A stretch of DNA of 64,000 nt from positions 62,001 through 126,000 of the forward strand of contig NZ_JAUHPV010000001.1 of NCBI RefSeq assembly GCF_030418315.1. Direction: 5' to 3'. Shown here one piece after another: positions 55,621-64,000 of this stretch. Position numbers and translations under genes: made by a program. Source of the DNA: Demequina zhanjiangensis. GTDB lineage: Bacteria > Actinomycetota > Actinomycetes > Actinomycetales > Demequinaceae. The notes under the pieces are model-generated. The model searched no databases, was not told the origin of the DNA, and saw only the letters and a program-made list of their open reading frames with translations. Position 1 is the first letter of the stretch, and each line of letters starts with the position of its first letter.

Positions 55621-56826
55621 CTACTCGGCGAGGAGCGACTGGATCCGGCCCACGCCCTCGGCCAGGTCCTCATCGCCCAGCGCGTAGCTGAGGCGGAGGA
55701 AGCCCGACGGGCCGAAGGCCTCGCCCGGGACGACCGCGACCTCCACCTCGTCGAGGATCACGCCCGCAAGGTCGGCGCTCGAGGTGATCTCCTTGCCGCG
55801 CACGGTGCGGCCAATGAGGCCCTCGACGGACGGGTAGGCGTAGAAGGCGCCCTTGGGGGTGGGGCAGACGACGCCGTCGATCTCGCGCAGCATCGACACC
55901 ATGGTCTGGCGGCGACGGTCGAAGGCGGTGCGCATCTCGTGGACGGCGTCGAGGCTGCCCTCGAGCGCCGCGATCGCGGCGCGCTGCGACACGTTGGCGA
56001 CGTTCGAGGTCAGGTGCGACTGGAAATTGCTGGCGGCCTTGATGACGTCCATGGGGCCCACCATCCAGCCCACGCGCCATCCCGTCATGGCATAGGTCTT
56101 GGCGACGCCGTTGAGGACGATGGTCTGGTCGGCGAGCTCGGGCACCAGCTTCAGGATGGGGGAGAAGACCGCGTCCTCGTACAGGAGGTGCTCGTAGATC
56201 TCGTCGGTGATGACCCAGATGCCGTGCTCGAGCGCCCACTCGCCGATCGCCTTGGTCTGCTCGGCGGAGTAGACCGCGCCGGTGGGGTTCGAGGGCGAGC
56301 AGAACAGGAGCGCCTTCGTGCTCTCGGTGCGCGCTGCCTCCAGCTGCTCGACGGTGACGAGGTAGTCCTGATCCGCGCCGGCGAACACCTCGACGGCGGA
56401 GCCTCCCGCGAGCGCGATCGCCTCGGGGTAGGTGGTCCAGTACGGGGCGGGCAGCAGCACCTCGTCGCCCGGGTCGACGATCGCGGCGAAGGCCTGGAAC
56501 ACGGCCTGCTTGCCACCGTTCGTCACGAGCACGCTCGCGGGGTCGATCTCGTAGCCGGAGTCGCGCAGCGTCTTCGCGGCGACGGCAGCCTTCAGCTCGG
56601 GCAGACCACCCGCGGGCGTGTAGCGGTGGTTGCGCGGCTCGCGCGCGGCCGCGACGGCCGCCTCGACGATGTAGTCCGGCGTGGGGAAGTCGGGCTCTCC
56701 CGCGCCGAAGCCGATGACGGGCCGGCCTGCGGCCTTGAGGGCCTTGGCCTTGGAGTCCACGGCGAGCGTGGCGGACGGCGCGATGGCGCCGAGGCGGGCA
56801 GAGACGCGGCGGGCGGGAGCAGTCAT
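55621..56826 (-). CDS. Class I pyridoxal-phosphate aminotransferase (aspartate aminotransferase type)
   Basis: A 401-residue enzyme of the AspB/AspC class I group, exchanging amino groups between amino and keto acids. [60 protein letters not shown] and [15 protein letters not shown] with PLP-Lys K243 are all present. ATG 56826 lies 6 nt after AACAAT (leaderless). It neighbours tRNA-Trp-secE in many actinobacteria, so its place here is conserved. Substrate is likely aspartate/glutamate, inferred from the family. Confidence 0.93.
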   Translation of the reverse strand: MTAPARRVSARLGAIAPSATLAVDSKAKALKAAGRPVIGFGAGEPDFPTPDYIVEAAVAAAREPRNHRYTPAGGLPELKAAVAAKTLRDSGYEIDPASVLVTNGGKQAVFQAFAAIVDPGDEVLLPAPYWTTYPEAIALAGGSAVEVFAGADQDYLVTVEQLEAARTESTKALLFCSPSNPTGAVYSAEQTKAIGEWALEHGIWVITDEIYEHLLYEDAVFSPILKLVPELADQTIVLNGVAKTYAMTGWRVGWMVGPMDVIKAASNFQSHLTSNVANVSQRAAIAALEGSLDAVHEMRTAFDRRRQTMVSMLREIDGVVCPTPKGAFYAYPSVEGLIGRTVRGKEITSSADLAGVILDEVEVAVVPGEAFGPSGFLRLSYALGDEDLAEGVGRIQSLLAE

Positions 56827-56903
56827 GCGACCATTGTTCCATCCCGGGCGGCCCTCGAGGTCGGGTGCCAGAGGCCGGGTTCGCATCTGGAGCCGAAACC
56901 ACG

Positions 56904-56909
56904 TACTAT
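56904..56909 (+). promoter_or_regulatory. -10 box TACTAT upstream of tRNA-Trp
   Basis: TACTAT at 56904-56909 is the best -10 in this gap; the -35 17 bp upstream is weak (TCGCAT). It would serve tRNA-Trp and perhaps secE-nusG, as no strong terminator separates them. Confidence 0.5.
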
Positions 56910-56994
56910 GGCTCCTCGGCACTTGACAGTAGCCATGATGGTCCGCGCCTCGGTGCGGTGCCGGTGGTCAAGAGCCTCGGGGCCCAACCCCCGA

Positions 56995-57067
56995 AGGGCA
57001 GTGGCGCAATTGGTAGCGCATCGGTCTCCAAAACCGACGGTTGGGGGTTCGAGTCCCTCCTGCCCTG
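56995..57067 (+). tRNA. tRNA-Trp (CCA)
   Basis: Acceptor AGGGCAG (56995-57001) pairs with CTGCCCT (57060-57066), and the anticodon is CCA. It lies 60 bp upstream of secE, a conserved bacterial arrangement. Confidence 0.97.
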
Positions 57068-57127
57068 CGTACAGCGGACGTGTCTTCCGCGACACCCCCA
57101 CACACCACCCAAGCAAAGGACGTATCG

Positions 57128-57385
57128 GTGAGCGAATCCGTCGTGACCGACACCGGAGATAAGGACCCGCGCCACGAGTCGCGCGAGGGTCGCAACATCT
57201 TCGGGCGCATCGCGCTGTTCGTGCGTCAGGTGGTGTCGCAGCTGCGCCTCGTCGTGTCGCCCACGCGTCACGAGTGGATCCGCCTGATCGGCGTGGTCCT
57301 GGCGTTCGTCGCGGTCATGATGGTCATCACGTTCGTGCTCGACCTGGTCTTCGGGTGGGGCGCATCGCAGGTGTTCGGCGGATAG
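57128..57385 (+). CDS. secE: Preprotein translocase subunit SecE
   Basis: An 85-residue single-helix subunit of SecYEG. GTG 57128 follows AAAGGA. The family block [22 protein letters not shown] precedes the helix [23 protein letters not shown] near the C-terminus. The hydrophilic N-terminal 30 residues are typical for actinobacteria. First gene of the secE-nusG pair. Confidence 0.95.
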   Translation: MSESVVTDTGDKDPRHESREGRNIFGRIALFVRQVVSQLRLVVSPTRHEWIRLIGVVLAFVAVMMVITFVLDLVFGWGASQVFGG

Positions 57386-57410
57386 CCGGCGAGTGAAGGA
57401 GTCGAGAGAC

Positions 57411-58247
57411 GTGAGTGACGACAAGATCGACGAGGCGCTGAGCGCCGCCGAGGCCACCCTGGCCGAGACGGACGCGAAGCTCGCGGAGGCGACCGAGGCG
57501 GCAGAGGACGCGCTGGCGCCTGCCGTCGACGAGGCCGACCTCAGCGACGCCCCGGTCGACGCCGTGGTGACCGCGGACGACGACACCGTCCCGGGCGAGC
57601 CCGAGGCTCCCGCCGAGGAGGCCGCCGTGGTCGAGGAGACCGAGCCGACCTCCGTCGACGACGACCTGCGCGCGTCGCTGCGCATGCAGGAGGGCGACTG
57701 GTACGTCGTCCACAGCTACTCGGGCCACGAGAAGCGCGTCAAGCAGGCGATCGAGCACCGCCGCGAGAGCCTCAACATGGAGGACTTCATCTTCCAGGTC
57801 GAGGTCCCCATGGAGGAGGTCGCCGAGATCAAGGGCGGTCAGCGCAAGAAGGTCACGCGCGTCCGCATGCCTGGATACGTCCTCGTGCGCATGTACCTCA
57901 CCGACGAGTCGTGGGGCACCGTGCGCAACACCCCGGGCGTCACCGGATTCGTCGGCCACGCCCACCAGCCTGTGCCGCTGACCATCGACGAGGTCTACGG
58001 CATGCTCGCGAGCCCGACCGAGGCCGAGGCCCCCGCCGAGGGCACCGAGACCGCCGCGCCGAAGAAGTCCGTCGAGGTCGACTTCGAGATCGGCGAGTCG
58101 ATCACCGTCATCGACGGCCCGTTCGCGACGCTCCCCGGCACCATCTCCGAGATCAGCGTGGAGAGCCAGAAGCTCCACGTCCTCGTTTCCATCTTCGGCC
58201 GGGAGACCCCGGTCGAGCTGTCGTTCAACCAGGTGCAGAAGCTCTAG
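57411..58247 (+). CDS. nusG: Transcription termination/antitermination protein NusG
   Basis: A 278-residue protein. An acidic Ala/Glu/Asp-rich N-terminal extension of about 95 residues, usual in actinobacteria, precedes the NGN domain ([44 protein letters not shown]). A second acidic linker follows, and the KOW domain ([19 protein letters not shown]...[16 protein letters not shown]) ends the protein. GTG 57411 follows GAAGGAG. It binds RNA polymerase and S10. Confidence 0.96.
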   Translation: MSDDKIDEALSAAEATLAETDAKLAEATEAAEDALAPAVDEADLSDAPVDAVVTADDDTVPGEPEAPAEEAAVVEETEPTSVDDDLRASLRMQEGDWYVVHSYSGHEKRVKQAIEHRRESLNMEDFIFQVEVPMEEVAEIKGGQRKKVTRVRMPGYVLVRMYLTDESWGTVRNTPGVTGFVGHAHQPVPLTIDEVYGMLASPTEAEAPAEGTETAAPKKSVEVDFEIGESITVIDGPFATLPGTISEISVESQKLHVLVSIFGRETPVELSFNQVQKL

Positions 58248-58309
58248 TCGAACGACGCACGTGGCGGCGGCCAGCCGCCATTCAAAGCAAGTAAAGGACC
58301 CGAAAGAAC

Positions 58310-58741
58310 ATGGCAGCCCCTAAGAAGAAGGTCGCCGGACTGATCAAGCTTCAGATCCAGGCCGGCGCCGCGAACCCCGCTCCGCCCGTCGGACCCGCGC
58401 TGGGTCAGCACGGCGTGAACATCATGGAGTTCTGCAAGGCCTACAACGCGGCCACCGAGTCGCAGCGTGGCAACATCATCCCCGTGGAGATCACGGTCTA
58501 CGAGGACCGCTCCTTCACGTTCATCACGAAGACCCCGCCCGCGTCGCAGCTCATCAAGAAGGCTGCCGGCGTCGCCAAGGGCTCGGGCGTCCCGCACACC
58601 AACAAGGTCGGCAAGCTGACCGACGCTCAGGTGCGCGAGATCGCTGAGATGAAGATGCAGGACCTCAACGCGAACGACATCGACGCCGCTGCGAAGATCA
58701 TCGCCGGCACCGCCCGCTCCATGGGCATCACGGTCGAGTAA
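58310..58741 (+). CDS. rplK: 50S ribosomal protein L11
   Basis: A 143-residue L11. [20 protein letters not shown] near the N-terminus is the family signature, and [18 protein letters not shown] and the C-terminal rRNA-binding domain ([15 protein letters not shown]) follow. AAAGGACCCGAAAGAACATG supplies the start region. It cooperates with rplA in one operon and forms the GTPase centre with L10 and L12. Confidence 0.98.
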   Translation: MAAPKKKVAGLIKLQIQAGAANPAPPVGPALGQHGVNIMEFCKAYNAATESQRGNIIPVEITVYEDRSFTFITKTPPASQLIKKAAGVAKGSGVPHTNKVGKLTDAQVREIAEMKMQDLNANDIDAAAKIIAGTARSMGITVE

Positions 58742-58809
58742 GACCGCTCTCAAGACTCCCAGTGGGAGGGCCGCGCTGGCCCGCCACCACGACTGCAAAG
58801 GAAACGCAG

Positions 58810-59508
58810 ATGACCAAGCGCTCCAAGGCTTACCGCGACGCAGCACAGCTCGTCGACCGCAGCCAGCTCTACACCCCGCTCGAGGCCGTCCGCCTCGCGA
58901 TCAAGACGGGCTCCAAGAAGAACGACTCGACCATCGACGTCGTCTTCAAGCTCGGCGTCGACCCGCGTCACGCCGACCAGATGGTCCGTTCCACCGTCAT
59001 CCTGCCCAACGGCACCGGCAAGACCGCTCGGGTCCTGGTCTTCGCCAACGGTGACAAGGCGGATGCGGCACGCGAGGCAGGCGCCGACATCGTCGGCGGC
59101 GACGAGCTCATCGCCGAGGTGGCCGACGGCCGCACCGACTTCGACGTCGTCGTCGCGACGCCGGACCTCATGGGCAAGGTCGGTCGCCTCGGAAAGGTCC
59201 TCGGTCCCCGAGGCCTCATGCCGAACCCCAAGACCGGCACCGTCACCATGGACGTGGCGAAGGCCGTGTCCGACATCAAGGGTGGAAAGATCGAGTTCCG
59301 CGTCGACAAGCACGCGAACCTCCACACCATCCTCGGCAAGGCGTCGTTCGGCGATGAGAAGCTGGTGGAGAACTACCAGGCGATCCTCGACGAGATCATG
59401 CGTGTGAAGCCGTCCGCCTCGAAGGGCCGCTACATCGTGAAGACCGCGATCTCCGCGACCCAGGGCCCCGGCATCCCCGTGGACGCCCTCGCGAAGGCTG
59501 ACGCCTAA
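58810..59508 (+). CDS. rplA: 50S ribosomal protein L1
   Basis: A 232-residue L1 at the ribosome stalk base. ATG 58810 follows AAAGGAAA. Typical segments are [21 protein letters not shown]-like [32 protein letters not shown] and [22 protein letters not shown]. It shares an operon with rplK, and a good terminator follows at 59521. In E. coli L1 represses this operon; I do not see the binding site here. Confidence 0.98.
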   Translation: MTKRSKAYRDAAQLVDRSQLYTPLEAVRLAIKTGSKKNDSTIDVVFKLGVDPRHADQMVRSTVILPNGTGKTARVLVFANGDKADAAREAGADIVGGDELIAEVADGRTDFDVVVATPDLMGKVGRLGKVLGPRGLMPNPKTGTVTMDVAKAVSDIKGGKIEFRVDKHANLHTILGKASFGDEKLVENYQAILDEIMRVKPSASKGRYIVKTAISATQGPGIPVDALAKADA

Positions 59509-59520
59509 GCAGAACGCCTG

Positions 59521-59564
59521 ATCGGGCCCGACCCCTCCTGGGAGTCGGGCCCGATTTGCTTTTT
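59521..59564 (+). terminator. Terminator of the rplK-rplA operon
   Basis: ATCGGGCCCGAC (59521-59532) pairs with GTCGGGCCCGAT (59544-59555), followed by TTGCTTTTT. Strong intrinsic terminator. Confidence 0.92.
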
Positions 59565-59579
59565 CTCGTGGCGTTCACG

Positions 59580-59816
59580 TAAGGTTGTCTAGCCCAAGAC
59601 CGCCGGTCGTCGGACCTGGTTCGCCAGGAACGACCGAAGCTCCGCAACAGCGGGGGCCAGCGCAGGTGAGAAAGTAGCGCCACGTGCGCGAACCCTTGGG
59701 CGGCCTTGCGGCCGCCCTTCGTGCGTTCGCCCCCGTGACCGCCACGGCCCCGCCTGCGCGGGGCCTTTCGTCGTTTCGGGGCAGGCCCGGTGGTCACTTT
59801 CCCTGAAAGGACAACT
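59580..59816 (+). promoter_or_regulatory. rplJ-rplL promoter and L10 leader region
   Basis: After the rplA terminator a TAAGGT -10 (59580-59585, weak TTGCTT -35 with an 18-bp spacer) starts a ~225-nt leader. It holds CCAAGACCGCCGGTCGTC and, further on, GGTGAGAAAGTAGC, in the style of the ribosomal L10 leader that the L10(L12)4 complex binds to repress its own mRNA. Two further GC-rich hairpins (GGGCGGCC/GGCCGCCC near 59700 and CCCCGC/GCGGGG near 59755) may act as attenuator elements. The exact L10 site would need a covariance search. Confidence 0.65.
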
Positions 59817-60338
59817 ATGGCGACGCCCGACAAGGTGACCGCGGTTGCTGAGCTCACGGAGCAGTTCCGTGCCTCCAGCGCTGTGTACCTCACCGAGTAC
59901 CGCGGCCTCAGCGTCCCGCAGCTCGCGAAGCTGCGCGGCGCTCTCCGCGGCGAGGCGACCTACGTGGTCGCCAAGAACACTCTCACGGCGCTCGCGGCCA
60001 AGGATGCTGGCGTGGACGGTCTCGACGACCTCTTCGTCGGACCCACGGCCATTGCATTCGTCACCGGTGACCCGGTGGAGGCTGCAAAGGGTCTGAAGGC
60101 TTTTGCCAAGGAGAACGACAAGCTCGTCATCAAGGGCGGCGTTCTCGAGGGCAACGTGATCTCGGCTGACGAGGTCAAGAAGCTGGCGGACCTCGAGTCC
60201 CGCGAGGTTCTGCTCGCCAAGGCTGCCGGCGCCATGAAGGCGTCGCTCTTTGGTGCTGCGTACCTGTTCCAGGCGCCGCTCGCTCAGGCAGCGCGCGCCG
60301 TCGACGCCCTGCGTGCGAAGCAGGAAGACGCGGCCTAA
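59817..60338 (+). CDS. rplJ: 50S ribosomal protein L10
   Basis: A 173-residue L10, the stalk base that anchors L12 dimers. ATG 59817 follows GAAAGGA. It reads [26 protein letters not shown], then [17 protein letters not shown], and a C-terminal helix ([18 protein letters not shown]) that binds L12. Followed 56 bp later by rplL in one operon. Confidence 0.97.
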   Translation: MATPDKVTAVAELTEQFRASSAVYLTEYRGLSVPQLAKLRGALRGEATYVVAKNTLTALAAKDAGVDGLDDLFVGPTAIAFVTGDPVEAAKGLKAFAKENDKLVIKGGVLEGNVISADEVKKLADLESREVLLAKAAGAMKASLFGAAYLFQAPLAQAARAVDALRAKQEDAA

Positions 60339-60394
60339 GGGCCGCACCCCACTACACACCTCTGCTTCACGCAGGCTAAGAGAAGGAAGTCATC

Positions 60395-60784
60395 ATGGCT
60401 AAGCTCACCACCGAGGAGCTCATCGAGCAGTTCAAGGAGCTCTCGCTCATCGAGCTCTCGGAGTTCGTCAAGGCGTTCGAGGAGACCTTCGACGTCACCG
60501 CCGCCGCCCCGGCCGCCGTTGCCGTTGCCGCCCCCGCCGCTGGCGGCGAGGCCGCTGCCGAGGCCGAGGAGAAGGACGAGTTCGACGTCATCCTCGCCGC
60601 CGTCGGCGACAAGAAGATCCAGGTCATCAAGGAGGTGCGCGCGCTCACGTCGCTCGGCCTCGGTGAGGCCAAGGCGCTCGTGGACGAGGCCCCCAAGGCC
60701 GTCCTCGAGGGTGCCAAGAAGGAGGACGCCGAGAAGGCCAAGGCTCAGCTCGAGGCTGCCGGCGCCACCGTCGAGCTCAAGTAA
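60395..60784 (+). CDS. rplL: 50S ribosomal protein L7/L12
   Basis: A 129-residue stalk protein. The N-terminal dimerization helix is [21 protein letters not shown], followed by the Ala-rich hinge and the factor-binding domain ([49 protein letters not shown]). ATG 60395 follows AGAGAAGGAAG. It recruits translation GTPases. A terminator follows at 60808. Confidence 0.98.
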   Translation: MAKLTTEELIEQFKELSLIELSEFVKAFEETFDVTAAAPAAVAVAAPAAGGEAAAEAEEKDEFDVILAAVGDKKIQVIKEVRALTSLGLGEAKALVDEAPKAVLEGAKKEDAEKAKAQLEAAGATVELK

Positions 60785-60807
60785 GCTCGCGTCTTCGACG
60801 CTCTGAG

Positions 60808-60839
60808 GGTCGGGTCGCTCCTGCGGGAGCGGCCCGACC
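60808..60839 (+). terminator. Terminator of the rplJ-rplL operon
   Basis: A 14-bp stem (60808-60821 with 60826-60839, one G-T pair) with a TGCG loop and a TTCGTCGTTGG tail. The remaining ~300 bp to rpoB hold its promoters and no gene. Confidence 0.8.
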
Positions 60840-60950
60840 TTCGTCGTTGGCACGGCCTCCGCGTCGCGGGCCGTGCCGGGGGACACGCTGTGCGCGTTCT
60901 CCCCAAGACGAGACCCAGGTCACGTTTTTCAACCGAACCGCGCGCCACTC

Positions 60951-61000
60951 TTGACGGCCCTCTGGCCGGGGTGGACAATCGCTCGTTTCCGCGTTAGTCT
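60951..61000 (+). promoter_or_regulatory. Two overlapping rpoB promoters
   Basis: Promoter 1 is TTGACG (60951-60956), a 17-bp spacer and GACAAT (60974-60979). Promoter 2 is TGGACA (60972-60977), a 17-bp spacer and TAGTCT (60995-61000); its -35 overlaps the -10 of promoter 1. Both are near consensus for the housekeeping sigma factor, so transcripts would begin about 20 bp apart. Confidence 0.75.
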
Positions 61001-61140
61001 AGCGACCGCGCTGTCTTTTGCCCTGCCCTCAGATGCCTACCCGGCGTGCGTCCGTCACCTGACGGGATCGCCCCGGGGTCCGGTGGAGCTGTGGCTGGAC
61101 GACGTGTCAACGCACGATCATCACAGGGAAGGACCCGCCC

Positions 61141-64000
61141 TTGGCTGCCTCGCGCACCCCTTCGGCAACTGCCATCTCCAACCGCTCCGCGTCACGACGC
61201 ATCTCCTTCGCCCAGCTTGCTGAGCCGATCGAGGTCCCGAACCTCATCGGTCTCCAGACCGAGTCGTTCGACTGGCTTCTCGGCAACACGCTGTGGCAGG
61301 ACCGCGTCGCCGCCGCAAAGGACGCAGGTCGGAACGACGTCCCCGAGGTCGCCGGCCTCCAGGAGATCTTCGAGGAGATCTCCCCGATCGAGGACTTCGG
61401 CCAGACCATGTCGCTGAGCTTCTCGGACCCGTACTTCGAGGAGCCGCGTCACACTCCCGAGGAGTGCAAGGAGAAGGACTTCACCTACTCCGCGCAGCTC
61501 TTCGTCACCGCGGAGTTCATGAACAACACCACGGGCGAGATCAAGTCGCAGACCGTGTTCATGGGCGACTTCCCGCTCATGACCGAGCGCGGCACGTTCA
61601 TCGTCAACGGCACCGAGCGCGTCGTCGTGTCGCAGCTCGTCCGTTCGCCCGGCGTGTACTTCGAGCGCACCCCCGACAAGACGTCGGACAAGGACATCTT
61701 CACCGCCAAGGTGATCCCGTCCCGCGGTGCCTGGCTCGAGTTCGAGATCGACAAGCGCGACGCCGTCGGCGTGCGCGTCGACCGCAAGCGCAAGCAGCCC
61801 GTCACCCTGTTCCTCAAGGCGCTCGGCATGAGCGAGGAGGAGATCGCTGAGGAGTTCGCCGACTTCCCGGCCGTCCTCGAGACCCTCGCCAAGGACACCG
61901 TGCACGCGACCGACGAGGCGCTCGTCGACCTGTACCGCAAGCTGCGTCCGGGCGAGCCGCCCACGGTCGAGGCCGGTCAGAACCTGCTCGACAACTTCTA
62001 CTTCAACGCGAAGCGCTACGACCTTGCCAAGGTCGGCCGCTTCAAGCTGAACAAGAAGCTCGGCGTCGGCAAGGCCCTCGGCGACTCGACCCTCGGCGTC
62101 GACGACATCGTCGCGACCGTGAAGTACATCGCCGCGGCGCACGCGGGCATGTCGAAGCTCACGATCGGCGACACCGAGATCACCGTCGAGACCGACGACA
62201 TCGACCACTTCGGCAACCGCCGCATCCGTGCGGTCGGCGAGCTGATCCAGAACCAGATCCGCACGGGCCTGTCGCGCATGGAGCGCGTCGTCCGTGAGCG
62301 CATGACCACGCAGGACGTCGAGGCGATCACGCCGCAGACGCTCATCAACACGCGTCCGGTCGTCGCCGCGATCCGCGAGTTCTTCGGAACCTCGCAGCTG
62401 TCGCAGTTCATGGACCAGAACAACCCGCTCGCGGGCCTGACCCACAAGCGTCGCCTCTCGGCGCTGGGCCCCGGCGGTCTGTCCCGTGACCGCGCCGGCA
62501 TGGAGGTCCGTGACGTCCACCCGTCGCACTACGGCCGCATGTGCCCGATCGAGACCCCTGAGGGTCCGAACATCGGTCTGATCGGCTCGCTCGCGTCGTT
62601 CGGTCGCATCAACCCGCTCGGCTTCGTCGAGACCCCGTACCGCAAGGTCGTCAAGGGTCAGGTCACCGACGCCGTCGACTACCTGACCGCGGACGACGAG
62701 GACCACTTCGTCATCGCCCAGGCGAACGCCCCGCTCGACGAGCAGGGCTACTTCGCCGAGGAGCGCGTGCTCGTGCGCGCCAAGGGTGGCGAGGTCGAGT
62801 TCGTGCAGAAGGACGCCGTGGACTACATGGACGTCTCGCCGCGCCAGATGGTGTCGGTGGCGACCGCCCTGATCCCGTTCCTCGAGCACGACGACGCGAA
62901 CCGCGCCCTCATGGGAGCGAACATGCAGCGTCAGGCCGTGCCGCTGGTCCGCTCCGAGGCGCCGCTCGTCGGCACCGGCATGGAGCGCCGCGCGGCGATC
63001 GACGCAGGTGACGTGGTCGTGGCCACCAAGCCCGGCGTCGTCACCGAGGTGAACGCCGACCTGGTCACCGTCGCCAACGACGACGGCACCACCGGCTCGT
63101 ACCGCGTCGCTAAGTTCGAGCGCTCGAACCAGGGCACCAGCTACAACCAGCGCGTGCTCGTCAACGAGGGCGACGTCCTGGTCCAGGGCTCGGTCATCGC
63201 CGATGGCCCCGCCACCGACGAGGGAGACCTCGCACTCGGACGCAACATGCTCGTCGCGTTCATGTGCTGGGAGGGTCACAACTACGAGGACGCGATCATC
63301 CTGTCGCAGCGCCTCGTCCAGGACGACGTCCTCTCCTCGATCCACATCGAGGAGCACGAGGTCGACGCCCGCGACACCAAGCTGGGCCCGGAGGAGATCA
63401 CCCGCGACATCCCGAACGCCTCCGAGGAGGTGCTCGCCGACCTCGACGAGCGCGGCATCGTCCGCATCGGTGCCGAGGTCCGCGCCGGTGACATCCTCGT
63501 CGGCAAGGTCACGCCCAAGGGTGAGACCGAGCTGACCCCGGAGGAGCGCCTGCTGCGCGCGATCTTCGGTGAGAAGGCTCGCGAGGTCCGCGACACGTCC
63601 CTCAAGGTCCCCCACGGCGAGTCCGGCACCGTCATCGGTGTGCGCGTCTTCACCGAGGAGGACGGCGACGACCTGCCCGCGGGCGTGAACCAGCTGGTCC
63701 GCGTCTACATCGCGCAGCGCCGCAAGATCATGGAGGGCGACAAGCTCGCCGGCCGCCACGGCAACAAGGGCGTCATCTCGACGATCCTGCCCGTCGAGGA
63801 CATGCCGTTCCTCGAGGACGGCACGCCGGTCGACGTCATCCTGAACCCGCTCGGTGTCCCCGGTCGTATGAACGTCGGCCAGATCCTCGAGACGCACTCG
63901 GGATGGCTCGCGAAGAACGGCTGGGACGCGACCGACGCCGAGGGCGAGTGGACCAACCACCTGCCCGACGGCGCTCGCAAGGCCGAGCCCGGCAACCCGA
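61141..64000 (+). CDS. rpoB: DNA-directed RNA polymerase subunit beta, N-terminal part (3' end outside window)
   Basis: 953 codons of the beta subunit; the gene continues past the right edge. The TTG at 61141 is 7 nt after GGAAGGA and gives [20 protein letters not shown], the actinobacterial RpoB N-terminus. Later come [20 protein letters not shown] and, around residue 415, the rifampicin region with [18 protein letters not shown] and [13 protein letters not shown]. The Gln, Asp, His and Ser that are usually mutated in resistance are all wild type there. [10 protein letters not shown] near the edge is part of the active-site region. This is the core enzyme subunit. Confidence 0.98.
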   Translation, partial: MAASRTPSATAISNRSASRRISFAQLAEPIEVPNLIGLQTESFDWLLGNTLWQDRVAAAKDAGRNDVPEVAGLQEIFEEISPIEDFGQTMSLSFSDPYFEEPRHTPEECKEKDFTYSAQLFVTAEFMNNTTGEIKSQTVFMGDFPLMTERGTFIVNGTERVVVSQLVRSPGVYFERTPDKTSDKDIFTAKVIPSRGAWLEFEIDKRDAVGVRVDRKRKQPVTLFLKALGMSEEEIAEEFADFPAVLETLAKDTVHATDEALVDLYRKLRPGEPPTVEAGQNLLDNFYFNAKRYDLAKVGRFKLNKKLGVGKALGDSTLGVDDIVATVKYIAAAHAGMSKLTIGDTEITVETDDIDHFGNRRIRAVGELIQNQIRTGLSRMERVVRERMTTQDVEAITPQTLINTRPVVAAIREFFGTSQLSQFMDQNNPLAGLTHKRRLSALGPGGLSRDRAGMEVRDVHPSHYGRMCPIETPEGPNIGLIGSLASFGRINPLGFVETPYRKVVKGQVTDAVDYLTADDEDHFVIAQANAPLDEQGYFAEERVLVRAKGGEVEFVQKDAVDYMDVSPRQMVSVATALIPFLEHDDANRALMGANMQRQAVPLVRSEAPLVGTGMERRAAIDAGDVVVATKPGVVTEVNADLVTVANDDGTTGSYRVAKFERSNQGTSYNQRVLVNEGDVLVQGSVIADGPATDEGDLALGRNMLVAFMCWEGHNYEDAIILSQRLVQDDVLSSIHIEEHEVDARDTKLGPEEITRDIPNASEEVLADLDERGIVRIGAEVRAGDILVGKVTPKGETELTPEERLLRAIFGEKAREVRDTSLKVPHGESGTVIGVRVFTEEDGDDLPAGVNQLVRVYIAQRRKIMEGDKLAGRHGNKGVISTILPVEDMPFLEDGTPVDVILNPLGVPGRMNVGQILETHSGWLAKNGWDATDAEGEWTNHLPDGARKAEPGNP

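Noticed and set aside
61192..63960. A 922-codon open frame on the minus strand
   Set aside because: Exactly antisense to rpoB; composition is that of a GC-rich shadow frame.

Overview
The window is GC-rich chromosomal DNA from an actinobacterium. The tRNA-Trp-secE-nusG-rplK-rplA / rplJ-rplL / rpoB order, a 6C small RNA, an actinobacterial FprA-type ferredoxin reductase, MaoC-type HadA/HadB dehydratases, frequent GTG/TTG starts and many apparently leaderless mRNAs all point that way. The gene neighbourhood looks most like Micrococcales (Cellulomonas/Demequina-like), but the genus cannot be fixed from the sequence alone.

Layout. 0-1 kb: the start of an assimilatory sulfite/nitrite reductase on the minus strand, preceded by a tiny cysteine-rich leader ORF. 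1-5 kb: a DUF222/HNH endonuclease and two tandem phospholipase-D-fold paralogues. 5-8 kb: a TPR plus nucleotidyltransferase-fold (DUF4037) protein coupled to a DUF4125 protein. 8-16.5 kb: ferredoxin-NADP reductase, HtpX, an SDR, an MpaB-like oxygenase, several membrane proteins and a sortase-anchored surface protein. 16.5-19 kb: YajQ, tRNA-Tyr, a 6C RNA and a sugar transporter. 19-28.5 kb: an apparent polyamine uptake and catabolism module (Lrp regulator, FAD amine oxidase, PotDABC, class III aminotransferase) with an MFS exporter. 28.6-38 kb: a YcaQ-like glycosylase, tRNA-Thr, tRNA-Met, rpmG, hadA-hadB, a purine permease, a LacI/MFS pair and murB. 38-55.6 kb: an accessory block holding two ABC transporters, two two-component systems, a type VII secretion ATPase with a WXG100-like protein and three partner genes, and an acidic-repeat surface protein. 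55.6-64 kb: a class I aminotransferase, tRNA-Trp, secE, nusG, ribosomal protein genes and rpoB, which runs off the right edge.

How the genes work together. Divergent polyamine genes surround a leaderless Lrp-type regulator. A NarL-type two-component system sits beside a MacB/FtsX-type ABC transporter, with twin palindromes between them. An OmpR-type two-component system follows an acidic-repeat protein. The type VII cluster is minimal: one EssC/EccC-like ATPase, one small secreted-type protein and three overlapping genes. The right end is the standard transcription and translation block, with an L10-leader region and overlapping rpoB promoters.

The least explained signals are a ~97-bp imperfect-palindrome repeat present twice (25.5 and 38.15 kb), the type VII cluster with its unrecognised proteins, the cysteine-rich leader and the NTase/DUF4125 pair. 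No CRISPR array, prophage, integrase or transposase was seen.
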